Positions 37,501-52,500 of a stretch of 64,000 bases of DNA are shown here, in pieces; within the stretch, counting starts at the first letter, position 1, and every line of letters starts with the position of its first letter. A program made the position numbers and the translations under genes. Source of the stretch: Trichoplax sp. H2 (taxonomy: Eukaryota > Placozoa > Uniplacotomia > Trichoplacea); contig NOWV01000051.1 of NCBI GenBank assembly GCA_003344405.1, positions 372,001 through 436,000 on the forward strand. The letters run 5' to 3'. The notes beneath the pieces are model-generated. The model searched no databases, had not been told where the DNA came from, and was given only the letters and a program-made list of their open reading frames with translations.

Positions 37501-40500
37501 TTTATGCCTAGCACAGATCAGATATATTACTATTTGCTTTTCCAGGACAAATTCGATTTTATATATTTAAATATTGACATGAAAGGAAATGATTAATATG
37601 GATTAGGGATATATTTACCGATGCACTTTATCCCATTGCCCACATAACCAGACTGGCACTGACAAGTGTAGGTACCAGGGAGATTAGTGCAATCGGAATC
37701 TTTACTACATTTGTTGAGCGGACTGGCACATTCGTTGATATCTACATAAAGTGATAGAATTATTCCTGTATTCAAAAAGCCTATCTAGTTTATTAGGTTT
37801 TATAAAATAATTAGAAATGTATACCATCACATGAAGTTCCATTTCCGGTATATCCAGAGTCACATTGACATGTAAACGATCCTGCTGTATTAGTGCAAGT
37901 TGCCTTGCTATGGCAATTATGGTCTCCAGTTGCGCATTCATTTATATCTGGAGAGGTAGAAATTTATATTTATAAACTACAAATTATCCTTTTAGGGGTA
38001 TCAGCAGCCAACTGAGCTTGTTACCTTGACAGAACCAACAGTTTCCTTCATATCCAGGTTTGCATGTGCACTTGTATGATCCAGGTTCATTGACACATAC
38101 AGCAAATTGTGAAACGAGAAAAACTTCGCATTCATTTATATCTAATGGGAGGAATACGTTAAAAAATTTATCATGTATATTTCACAATTCACAATCTCCA
38201 ATTAATAGTCAAAATAGAAGCGCTTATAGCTAATAGTAAATGTAGGAATTACCGTTGCAGCTTTGACCGTTACCATAAAATCCTGAATTACAAACACATT
38301 GGTATTGGCCGGAAACGTAAGAGCAACTTGCGTTTTGTCCACACTGGCTTGAAACTGAGCTAGGGCAAAAATCGCTTGGGGTACCTATGTAAATGTGTAT
38401 GTACATAGTTATGCAAAGGCAGTTAATATATAAATGCAATTATCTACGCTTCAATCATGCTATTTATAGCTCATTCAATAATATGCCAGACTCGAGGATG
38501 TACCTTTCAAACAGTTACCATTTACAAGTGTGAAACCAGCTTGACAACTGCAAGAATAGCTACCGACTGTATTAGCACAGATAGAGTTATTGCCGCAGAT
38601 ATTTGATATTTGGCATTCATTGATATCTGATGTGAAAGATGGAGAAAATGAAAATATTTACAAAATTATCTGACGAATACAAATTTTATTATTATTATCT
38701 GAAAACATACCGGTACAAAGCACTCCTGAGCCACTATAGCCACTCCTACAAGTGCAAGTGTGTGATCCAATGGTATTAATACAATTAGCGTAAACACTGC
38801 AGCTATCTAAATTCTCTGTACATTCATCGATATCTACAAGAGTGGAAATAGAAAATATTTACGATGATATGTTCAGCTTACAGGTAGCTTATTGATATTT
38901 GTAAAATAAAATTACCATCGCAATCACGGCCAGGAGCTGCGGCACTATTATCACGGTATCCGGATTTACATGTACAATCGTAACTGCCATCAGTATCAGC
39001 ACAAATTGCATTTGGACTGCACTCATTTAGTGATGGTAGAGCACATTCATTGATTTCTAGATGACAGTTTGATTAAAGCCGTTTCGAATCGATTAAATGT
39101 TAATTACCTAACGATATTTATTATTCATTTTGTACTGCTGCTTTAATTTCAAAATCAATTTCAATTGTATTGCTTACGTTGACAAGTTATTCCATCACCG
39201 ACGTAGCCCGTCTTGCAAACGCATTTATACTTGCCGCCTTGATAGATACATTCAGCAGCTGCGATGCAATCGTTACCTCCTATAGTGCAGTGGCCAGGAT
39301 CATTTTGGGTAACTTGATCACATATTTTGCCATCACCTGAATATCCTGTCTTACACTGGCATTGATATGATCCATCCGTATTGACACAATCAGCATTCGA
39401 TGAACATTGAGCAGTACCAATTATACACTCGTTTATGTCTGTATTATATATGATAAATATTAGCATATAAATTCTACTATAAAAATTGACGAAGAATATT
39501 AAATTAACGCTGAAAAATGGTAAATTGAATACAATACCGTAGCAATTGCCACTAGCGGATTCTGTGTAGCCATCTTTACATTTGCAATGATAGGAACCGA
39601 TGGTATTATTGCAAGTACTATCGTAATTGCAAGCTCCAGTAGAAGCCTGGCATTCATCAATATCTAAACCAGAATATAAATTTAATTTTAATAAACTGCA
39701 ATTTTACTTTAACGTAGCATAGATCAAAGCCCGATAGAAAACCACTATGCTTACCGGAGCATGACCTCCCATCACCAGTATATCCTGGTGAACACTTGCA
39801 TTCATACGATCCCCACTGATTAATACATTTTGCATTGACATGACAATTGTCAATTCCGAGAAAGCATTCATTGACATCTGTAATAGTAGCCGAAATATTA
39901 TAATTAAGTATCTGTTAATAACCAACGTAAGTTAAGGAGCGATACATAAAAACTGACCATAACAAATTCGTCCGTCACCGTGAAGACCAGGCTTGCAACT
40001 ACATGTATAAGAGCCAATAGTATTATAGCATATCGCGTTTGCATCGCATTTACTTAAGCCAGCGAGACATTCATCGATATCTAAAACAAAATAAGTATCG
40101 GTACAAAGTTTACCAAAAAACTAATGAGAATTATGCGGTATTTTAAACAAAAATATCATTACGGCAGTATTAGTTCCAATTTACCTTCGCAAGCCTCACA
40201 ATGTCCTATAAAACCAGAGTTACATACACATTTATAGGATCCAATCGTATTAACACAACGTGCATTTGCTTTACAATTTGCTGTTCCAGTAGAGCATTCA
40301 TCAATATCTACAGCAATACATACATAAAAAATATTCAAACCTTCTACTGCACCTAAATCTTTGAACAGAATTGAAGTATTATTTTAGCAAAGTATGCCTA
40401 CCAGTACACTGTAGGCCGTCACCGCTAAAGCCATCTTGACATGCACAAGTAAAGGATCCGATAGTATTTGTACAAACAGCATGAGCATGACAGTTATCAG

Positions 40501-43500
40501 TATTAAGGGCACATTCCGGAATATCTATAAATAGAATGAGCGATTGAAAATTTCAATTATTTTGAAATCATACTGTAAATTTATTTGCAATCATTGAGAT
40601 GAATTGTGCCTTGTATGTGAATATTTAATAATAGCATCATCGATGAAATGGATTAAAGATTCTAGCGATAGTTCGGTGGTTCTATTACCTTTGCAGTTAT
40701 CCCCATCTCGAGTGAATCCGTTTCCACAGACACACTCATAAGATCCAGGATTGTTGATACAAGTTGAATTTCCAACGTTAACGCAAGCATTGCTATCGTC
40801 ACATTCATTTATGTCTAAATTATTGAAATAATAACATTAGTTACAAGTCTTTATAGTTACTATTTCTGATGGTGCTTAGTTATTATTTTCTCTGAAGCTT
40901 AAATAAGTAGTTCATAGTCAAGATGTGGCGGTATTTATCCATCAAAATAAGAAATAGGATAATTTACCGTCACAGTTATCTCCATTATATCCTTGATTAC
41001 AAACACAGGTATAAGAACCAACTGAATTTTCACATGTAGAGTGTTGCGGGCATGCATTAGCATTGTTACACTCGTCAATGTCTAAGATGACACGAAATGG
41101 TAAAAACAGCAGAGTTTAAGATAATTAGACGTTGAAAAAAATTTAATCAGTCTATAATTGTGATCTTACCTTCGCAACTTTTACCATCACCACTATAACC
41201 CGCTTTACAAACACAAGAATAGCTACCGGGGTTATTGGCACAATTAGCGTTCTCGTTACATTGATCTTTCATTTCAAGACATTCGTCAACATCTACATTT
41301 ATCCAAATTAAGACACCTTGTTTAAATTAAGACTTTATGGTACCGCTAGAAGTTAGTTATAAGTGTATCTAGAGTGATAAATTATTAACTGATTTATCTA
41401 ACTATACCCTGACAAGTTTTTCCATCGCTGCCTTTTTTGTAGCCATTGCTACAATTACACATATAACTTCCAACCGTATTTAAACATATAGTATTATTTT
41501 TGCAGCTATTCGTACTAGTTTTGTTACATTCATCAATGTCTAAAAGACAAAAAATTCAATACACACAGATATAAATGATTATCTGATTATAAGTTCAATT
41601 AATATTATTATTATGGCAGGAAAGTTACCATCGCATGATTGACCATTGCCTGTATATCCGTTGCGACAGTTACAAGTAAATGAACCATCGTTGTTTACAC
41701 AGGTTGCTTGTACATCGCAGTTATGACTATTTTCGGCACATTCATCGATGTCTATATCAAAACGAGAAATATCGATAATAAGTTAATAACATGGTAATTA
41801 TAATAATGACTGCTGCCATATATAAAATCTATCCCTTGCGGTATAAAATATAAATCAGAGAGATGCAGGCCATTTACTAGAACATAATTACCTTTACAAC
41901 TGCTACCATCACTTCGGTAGCCATTAAGGCACGAGCATTGGTATGAACCAAAAGTATTAACGCACTGAGCATTGCTTCCACAAATGCCACTCATTTTGCA
42001 CTCGTCGTCATCTTAATATTAAAAGTAAGGTATTTTAGTCTTAATGCAATTAAAGTTCTTATGCGTCATTGTAACAACATCTACATGCAGTTAGGTTCAT
42101 TTAATAGATTAGCAAATGCTAGAAATCGATAAATATTTATTAACCTGTACAGTTAACTCCACTGCCAACAAAGCCAATTCTGCATTTACATGTAAAACTA
42201 CCAGCTGTATTGACACAATCAGCATTTGCATGGCAGTTGTCAGCGCCATTTCGACATTCATCAATATCAGTACATGAAAGTCCGTCGCCAGTGAAGCCCG
42301 ATTTACAAGAGCAATCATATGAACCGATATTGTCAATGCAAAGTGCATCTTTATGACATTTATTAGGTTCAGCACATTCATCAATATCTAGAGTTGTATT
42401 AAAAAAACATCGGATTAATTATTCTGCTTATCCATTGCTTATAAGATTCGAATTTGATATTTTAATATTACTGTAATATATTTAAGTTCGAGGTGGCCGA
42501 ATAATTTTAGGTTATAGGTTTTTATATCTTACTTGTACAGGTTTTTCCATTTCCAGTATATCCGCTATTGCATGTGCATGTGAATCCATTTCCAGCTGGG
42601 GTGCAATAAGCATTAGCGTCACAGTCACTTTGTCCAGCTTTGCATTTGTCTATAGCTATTTTGATAGACAATATGAAATTGTCAAGGACGAGAAGTCAAA
42701 AACAAGAAGTAGTCTATTTTAAACATTTTATCATGTTTAAGTTGCAGGTAGACAACACTTCATAAATATACTTACTAAAATTTTAAACATTTAACCGAAT
42801 GAAACGAAATTTAAAATATCAAATTGCGATTGAACTATTTTTATTCGAGGCTCAGTTTAAGGCCTAAATTCCATGAGGTATAATAGTGTATATGCAACTT
42901 TAGATATAATCTAAATTTCTGTTTAAACATCATTGAAAATTTTCGTTTAGTACAATTTACCTGAGCATGTGTAGCCATTACCGGTAAAACCAGGCTTACA
43001 ACTACACTGGTATGAACCAGGGGTATTAACACAATTTGCGTTCTGACTACATCGGTTGTCGGAGCTCCTTTGACATTCATTTGTATCTATAGACATATAT
43101 TTATTACAAGCAAGTTATGGATTATGCAAGTTCTTATAAAGAGGACTGTAGCATGCTGTTTTTAGTAATTACTTTAAGTGTGCTAGACTACGACTACATT
43201 AAGCCCAATTTTCATCGGTTAAAGCACTTACCATTACATACTAATCCATCTCCAGTATATCCTGTATTACATTGGCATTTATAGCTTCCAATTTGGTTAA
43301 CGCATGTTGCATACGGACTGCATTGGGCTGATCGTTTCACGCATTCATTAATGTCTAAAAATTGAGTGGAATTTAGAAACGTGCGCTGATGCCAGTTGTG
43401 TATAATGTTGATCAATGTACAATTTAATATCAAGAGTTGAAATAACTAATATAATTTGATCAATTGTTAGAGAGTAATATAATAATATCTTGTATTTCCA

Positions 43501-46500
43501 ATTTGGTTTATAACTACGGTAGAGCACAATGTAACAACGACTGATTTAAGATTTTAAGCCTGGTAATTCTAAAATAAAAGCTTATGACTATTTTAAAGTA
43601 CTTTTACTAACAATACGAATATAACTGTAACAATCTTTAATAAGTAGTCTAAAACTTTAAAAAGATCTCATCCAACCGTGACAGATTTTTCCATTGCCAG
43701 CAAAACCATTTCTGCAGCTGCAAGTATAGGAACCGTTGTTGTTAATACAGTTGGCAAATTTGTGGCAGTTGTGCTGATTCTTGGCACACTCATCGATATC
43801 TGAATACAATATGTCGAAAAGATTTTAGAGACTATCTCTAATATATTCCATTTCGACAAAAACTATCACAATCGCTTGTATTTTTAGGACTTTTGCTGTT
43901 CCTATTGAAAGTAACTTACCAACACAAGTTTTATTTTTCTGTTGATAGCCATGCTTGCAATTACAATGATAGGAACCAACTGTATTGATACAATTTTGAG
44001 TCTGACTATTGCACGCGTTAGCATTGCTGTGGCATTCATTGATATCTAAGCACAAATTATTGAATTACAAAAGCAATTAGGGCTGTATCTGGATCAATAT
44101 TAGGTATTGATCGTTAGTATATCAATTTGCAAGACTTCCTACCATGACAGGTTTTACCGTTACCAGTAAAACCAGGACGACATTGGCATTGGAATGATCC
44201 CATAGTATTAGTACACTTTGCATGGGCGTGACAATTATGACTGTTTCTGGCACATTCGTCGATATCTGCAATGGCAGCAGCAAATCTTGAATTATCTAGT
44301 TTTTAAGAACAGTTATATGCCTATTTTCTATTAATATAACTTACCTTTACAAAGACCTTGGTGCATGTAGTAACCGGGCTTACATCGACATATAAAAGAC
44401 CCAGGAGTGTTAGTACATATTGAATTCGCGGAGCAAGAATTGGGATTTAAGCATTCATTAATATCTGTTAAAAAGAGATACATCAAAAGAATATGATCGA
44501 GTTAACCATCCCAGAAAATGATTTTAATCATTAATCCCGCTAAGTTATCAACCTGTGCAATTGGATTTGCCATTGCCAACATAGCCTGGTTTACATCTGC
44601 AATTGTAGCTACCCTGTGTATTTTCGCAGACACCATGGAGATGACAGTGATGGAGAACACTTTTTGAACATTCGTTTATATCTAAATTTAATAAATTTAT
44701 AATTTTCTTATCATAAAATATTGTTGAAACTAACTGCTGTTACTCTCGAATATTATCTTATCCTGTGAGGATGATGGCTGATAGTTGCATAATAATATCA
44801 AATATTATCTTCGCAAGTAGATAGAATAAATTAAATACAGCTACTTCTATAGATGAAACTTTAAACCAATAATATCCGATATATATTTTACTAGTAATAC
44901 CTGTACAGGTTCTTCCATTTCCAGTAAATCCAGCCTTACAATTACATCTGTAGCTTCCGACAGTGTTGGTGCATATAGCATTGGAATGGCAGTTGTCTTT
45001 ATTTTCAGCACACTCATCAATATCTAGTTGTATCCATAAAACACAAATATTTTAAAACGTATTATATGGTTAAGGGAAGAATTTTGAAGAAAGTAAATGT
45101 CTTGACAATCCTTTCCAAGTGCTAACTTGTTTAATCGACGATCTTAGCTTACCATTGCAAGTTGTTTTGCCGTTGCCACGGTATCCATTGCGACAGATGC
45201 ATGCATAAGAACCGGCTTGGTTTTGGCAATACGCCATAGCATGACAAGAATGAGTGCTTGCTTTTTGACATTCATTGATATCTATACATAATAGCGTTTA
45301 AGAAAAGTTCTTAGTTTATTAGTTTGATTTTTGCGATTGTTATTAGTTTATACTATACCTTTGCAGCTTCTTACACCGTATTTTATATAGCCTGGCTTGC
45401 ACTGACATGTATAAGAGCCTTTAGTATTCACACAGATCGAGGTATCGTTGTTGCAATCATTCTTTCCTTTACATTCGTCAATGTCTAAATGAAGAAGAAA
45501 TTATCAAGCATCGTTTCAAATTTAGATCAGAAAATAAAGCAATTATACTGTAAATCATCTCTGCTGTTATGATTTTCCTTATTAAATTGTCATACAATAT
45601 GTATTAAATGTTTGCGTTATTTCTTCGTAATTCTAACCGTTGCAGTTAATCCCATTTCCAGTGTAGCCTTTGCTGCAGTGGCATTGGAATGAACCTTGAG
45701 TATTTGAACAGTCGGCATACTTATGACAGTTATGATTGCCAGTAACGCATTCGTTGATATCTAAGATTTAAATTTAATTACCCATACGGTATCATAAAAC
45801 AACATCATTCATAACTTGGAGTATTTTACGTTGTGTAATAGTTACTGTACAATTATTGAATGATCACAAGGTACCTTGACATCGTTTTCCATCTCCTTTG
45901 AAACCTTTTGGACATCTGCAACTATGTGATCCAGGCGTATTTTCACAAATAGCATTAGCATGGCAGTCATGAGTTCCATTATTACATTCATTGATGTCTT
46001 AAGGTGAACAAAGCATCGAAATTAATTAGGAATCTTACTAGAGGTTAGAAAGCAATTTTATGGATTTTACCAGTGCAGTGAAGTCCATCGCCTTGATAGC
46101 CATTTCGGCAGTAGCATTTTCGTTCATGATTACGGACGGTGCAATATCCTTTGTCATGACATTTAACTTGATTACAGACTACCTTGCCACTAGGTGTGCA
46201 AGTGCAGTTGTTTCGACAACGTCGGTCAATCCATGATGTACCAACCTGTAGAAAAGGTTCAAAGATAGTGAAAGAAATTAAGCCTTTTTTGGTCAATTTA
46301 GTGAGGCAATAATAATAATTGTAATACTAAATTTTATCATTAAATCTATTCAGTATTGCTATCGATGCATCCAGATATGAGTACACCTACGAATATTTTG
46401 ATTACGGGTATTTTAGAGTATATTGTAAGCGAGCGCATAGTATGCTATTAGAACTGCTGCTAGATATTGTATAAATGCAGATTTTTAAAATTTAAATTAC

Positions 46501-49500
46501 TGCTGTAATAGAATATCAGTATTTTTAGACTGTATATGCACTATACAGTTATACATGCATTCTGAATCAACTAAGCACTTACGTCAATATAAGCACAGCC
46601 GACTTTACAACCACAGCGATTAGATTTTATACATTTGTTGTTTTGGATAACCGTTCCTTTCGGACATTGACAACCTTCTGTACAAGTATCTTCATTCTCG
46701 TCACAATTAGGATTTGGATTGAAGCAGGTAGCAGGACAATTGGAAACACAGTTTGTAAACTGCATACCTTGAGGGCATTGCAAGGCTAGTAATGTACATA
46801 ATATCCATTTAAGAAATGTTTAGTTCAATAGTTTAAAAAGCTCTCATAAGCAGACTATGGACATCATCATCCTTACGACATAAATTTGTTTTCCTCCATG
46901 ATATCTTAATTCCGTTTTCAGCACAAGCAGTAGCATAGGTTTCAACAGCGGCACAGCGTACTGAATCCATATTGTCAGCATCCATACATACATCGTACAT
47001 GCACGAGTCATAGTAGGTACTAGGATCCAAAGTAGCATGACAAGGCTTAAAGATATCGCTGTTGATAACCTGTTATTGAAATGGCGTAACATATAATAAT
47101 ACTATTAAGCTTTAAATGAACTTATAAAATTTAGGAATGCATAATTTTAAGCGATATCTTTCTAAAAAATCTATAACATTATCGCTAAATGATTACAAAT
47201 TGGTAGTGTATACTAGTGCAGAGTTTATAAATAATTTATTAACTTACACCACATGCTGTCTCTGCGCGTTTTTCAGTCGTTGGATCCTTATTGCAATCGT
47301 TAGGTACGTCAGATGGAGTATCAAGGCATTCTGGAGCACTGTTATTGGACAACCAACTGTTTCCTACATCGTTATATGTTTTACCTAAGGATCCACCCTT
47401 CATTAAAAAGTCGTCTTTAGGATTGCCATTATAATTTCCGCATATACCGCAAACTTTATTTTGATAAGTGGCGGGTAAGTTGATCAATAGCTGATGATTA
47501 CCGTTCCAGATAACCACCAAGCCATGTACAGTTTTTACTACTACTCTACCACCAATTAGATTAATGGATACATTCTGATTTGGATTAGCAGGTACATTGA
47601 TTTTTTGGCCGTCAAGCAAGACTACATTTTTGGGTAATAGTGCAATTTCCAGGCCATCTACTAGGACAAATGCTGATTTGGTCCAAGTAACCTATTTTAT
47701 TTGATAAATTACAAAATGTCAAAGTAAAATCTATAGGCAAAATGCAACGTAAAATTTCTTTACTAACTCGCTTATTGTTTCTACGATGCTCATTTTGGCC
47801 TTCTACAATAAATGCAGGATTATCGACGCAGTCCTTTACTAAAACATATCGACAACCGCCTTGGAAATGAATCCAACGGCTATCGAATGTTCGATAATGA
47901 GGATCACCCATAGCTGTACATTTGCCGTATTCTAATGAAAGGATTTGTAATATTCCGTAAATTCATGCTTAGTTACATTTAAAATTTATTATTGAAAATT
48001 TCTGTATCATATCTACTTGAAATTTAGCAAACTATTATATCATACTTCCGCAAATAACGCCATTTCCGCTGTATCCTGGTCTACATCTGCATGAATACGA
48101 GCCCGGTGTATTAACGCACCTAGCATATTTACTGCACTTATGGCCTCTTGCAGCACATTCGTTAATATCTGCAATGTTATGACATACAATCGTTCGTTAA
48201 TAGTTCAATATAAATTCTATTACTACATAATTTACTGTCTTACCAACGCATTGGGTTGCTGGACCGTTCCTAAATTGTCTACGTCTTGTAACTTCAGTAT
48301 AACCTGGAAGACATACACATTTATAGGAGCCGATAGTATTGACGCAGCCAGTATTCTGAGGGCAATAACTTTTGGTAGCATTGCACTCATTAATATCTAT
48401 TTTATAATTTTTTTGGAGACAAGTTAGGAGAAGAAAGCAAAAAATGAAATTAGTACAGGTTAATACATGCTGTATCTTTTATAATGACGGAGCGGTTGGG
48501 TAAGCGCGATTTTCTAGCAGTGATGGCAGAATTTTATTGAATTTAGTCTCTTAGTATACTAAAGACACGACATTACTCCATTACCGGATATGACATTTAT
48601 TTACCTACGCAGCGTCTACCATTGCCAGTAAATCCTGGTTTGCAAGTGCAAGTTACTCCCGACCATGCATCACCGTGACAAACTGCGTTTGGATCACAAT
48701 CAGAAAAGCCAGCGGAACACTGATTATAGGCTATGGAATAAAGGGTAACATGTTAGAAATGTATAGCCATAGGAATTCATATGCTGCATATACCATTACT
48801 CGATCAGCTATTATCTCTACTTGAAAATTTTAATTTCTAATGTACAATAATTTCTTGCAATTTTTCCTCTTAGTGGATTGAATGCATTTAAAGTGATTGG
48901 TTACCATCATCAATCTAGCAGTTATTCATAATATTGTGAGGCTTCGCTGTTTTGCTTACGGAATTTTTTAGGGCCACAAATCAATGGTCCGAGGGCAAAT
49001 TTAGCCAATTTTGTGGATCCGTCGACGTCGCTAAACTTGACTTTGGTAACAGGAAGAGAATTTTTATTTTGTAGTAATCCAGCATCACTTCTCCATAATC
49101 TACCAGCACCACCATCGCAGTTACATAAACCAGTACTATTAATACATGCCCTGTTTTTACCACATGCACATTTATTATAGCCATCACTACCTCCCCATCC
49201 TAACTGCTTGATATTATTACTGTCAAACCAATAACCGAATGATTGACCGTTGGCAGCTTTCAATCGTGAATTTTTGCAGTCATATCGAATACCTAGAAAT
49301 CAATCGAGTTATATAAGGCCTTAAAGATATATTTAATCTTTAGTAACGTTATGGCTGATTACCTTGTAAGCAGTGGCTTTGAGTTTTAATTAAGGCCTTT
49401 AATTGGGCTATTGATGCACCGTGATATGAAATAGCGCGTGTATAATAACCATCGGAACCCTTTGAGCCAACTGCGTTATCCCCTGGACTATTATGATTGA

Positions 49501-52500
49501 TTATAGTCAGAGCAATTCCAAATCTTCTGTTTTCAAGATCGCAATGAACTGGGAAAGGAGCTACACCACCAGGACCATCTATAAATTGGTGTGATGTTAA
49601 GTTAGTAAAATGATCATATTATATTTATTTTTGTGATAATGTTAGATATATAAGTACTACTAGGCCATTAAGTAAACGATTACTGCTATCGATTTTAATT
49701 GGAGCAGAGTGTTTATATGCTTTACAGGAAGGTTTTACTTATAAAATTTCTTGATAGACGCTATTGGTATTAAACAAGAAACTATTAACTAATTCAGAGT
49801 ATTATCTGAATATAATTGCGGCTGTAATACTACCTTTGTTTTGTTTAGTTTTTTGATCTTGAATATATCAATTAGTCATTAACACAGTCGTTTATATAAC
49901 TATAATTAGCACTAGCTACTCTAAAATTTCGATTGCATCCTTTGATATATCAATACTTGATTCATAATTATGTATCTATACCTGGATCGATTGTATAGGT
50001 ACCACTATGGGCGTCATTATCTTTACAAAGGACATCGTAGCAGTTCTTGGGTAAACCTAAGACAGTGTAGATACATAAAGCATATCTTGTGAAGCTGAGA
50101 CCAATTGGAATTAGTGCAATCATGCAAAGTACGTTAAGTTTAAATTTAATTTAAAATCTCATAATTACCAAATACACGAGAGGAACATTCGACTGGCCCA
50201 ATTTCGAAGACACCTCTACTACTGTGCCTTAAACCTCCAAATCGTACTCGTGCAAGAGGTAATGACTGTCGATCGAAAATATAACCACCATCCCATCGTG
50301 TTTTGCCATCTAAAACATCGCAGTTGCATAGCTTATTGCTGCCAGCACATGTTTGAGTTTTACTACAACCACACTGATATCCTCCTTGTGCACCTCCCCA
50401 GAAACTCATGGCTTTATGTGATCGAGATACTAAGTAACTATACCTATAAGTGAGGATTGTGTTTCCATGCGATAAGAAATGAAGAAATGTTACATAAAGA
50501 CGTTATGCTGGGCAGCTAATAAAATCTTACGTAAAGGATTGAATATAATAATACCTGGGTTTGTTACTATAAAGTAAGGGTGCGTATCTGCATTCATAAG
50601 AAACCCATTGCTTACAGAATTGGGACGCATTTACGAGTGCTACGGCTTGAGAAAATGAAGCATATTTATAATAAAACGAAGGACCATAGGATCCAGGAGC
50701 TCGGGCAGAATTAGGAACGCCCTATATAGTAGATACACAAGCAACCAAGATATAATTTTAAAATTAATAATTTGTAGCTGAACATTAGAATGATTATTAT
50801 TGTAGAAAAAGTGTTTAACCTTAGGGCCATTGATATTGTGATTAAGGATGGTTACGCCAATATCTTTATACGTTTGGACGTCGCAATATGCTTTAAACGG
50901 TTTTAGCGATCGTGGACCATCTAATTTGATATTCATATTAAAGATATTAATTTTCACTGGATACGATAATAAACTCAATTGCTTTCTTATGCAAACATGA
51001 CAGTAATTCCTAAAGTTATAGTATATAGGTTACTGTTTGCAAATTACCAGAATCTAACGTATAGAAACCATTTGATCGGGCAACACCGGCAGCTTTTAAA
51101 TCGTTACATGTTGGATGGATAGCTGTTGGGATTAACACAAATATTAAAATTTTTACGGATTATTGAAAGACCAAAATTAAGAGTATGCACTTGATGAGTA
51201 TAAATTCATAGAACTAAAATTGACATACAAAAGCAGCGAAGTTTCTCAATATTGTATAAACTGTAAGAGTTCGATCCTAGATTTCGAAACTTTAATCCCA
51301 TAACTGGTAAGTTATTTTTATCGAGTAAATCTCCTAAATCGGAACGGAATCGACCATCCATAGTATCACAATTACATAGCCTATTTTTACCACCAGCGCA
51401 TGATTTCGTTTTTGAACAGCTGCAACCAACGCCTCCATCAACGCCACCCCAGTGTCGTACATCTAAGACAAAATTTATCAACAATCAAGAATAATAAATC
51501 TCAACTTTATGTTATTCAATAGATAGAGTAAGACCTACAAGTTAACTAAAAGTATTATGCATACTCATATAATTAGTTGTAATTATCAGCTGAAGCTAGA
51601 CCTCAAAAACTAATGCAAATTAAAAGGTTCCATTACAGCCAAGTGAGTTTTGTACTATATTTGACAAATCAGTTGGGCAGCAATAACTGTCTAATAGAAG
51701 CAAACCTTTGTCGTTGGAAGAAATCCATGATAATGAAATTTCGTTATTAGCGAAGATTGGAGCATTCTTACACTTATAAATCACATGTTGAGTACAGTAT
51801 GTTGAAGACTTTGTTAAGGATTTTAACTGATCCAAGTCCACATTTGTATAATTGAAGCGAACAGTTTTGGATCTTGCATTGGCTGGGGGTGAATTCTGAA
51901 CGGAATTGCTACCCAATTTATCATGGCCAATTTCTGTAACTCCATAAGCTGGATCTGTATTCATATCGCAATATGCAGGGAAGGGCTTTACAGGTCCATA
52001 TCCGTCCTATAAAATATGGCTATCATGATCAAGATTTGCTACGGCATGACTCAGATCATACTTTTACGCGCAAATTCTATGCATTCTTGTATTAATACCT
52101 TTATGAATAGTATCATAAGCTAGAACTAATACAGAATTTTCGTTCTTTAACCAACTTATTATAAGTAATAATGACATGATATGATTTAGACATGATAGCA
52201 CCTACCGGATCAATAATATAAGGATTACTGACTGTAACTCCTCGAATACGTCGAATATCATCACAATTTTTAGCAATTTCTAAAATTTTCATATGCAAAT
52301 TTATCATAAGATTAGTCATACATAATTAAAATCTTTTGGCAGTTAACGGTACTGTTATTCATCATAAGCTGCAGTATATCGTAAATGAAATATGGTTGGG
52401 ATGCTGTAGCCTATACAACAGCAACTGCAGATTATAATGCTTCTCATTTAGCGTACAGAGAAATTTTACTACTAATAGCATTACATGAACAATAACAGAT

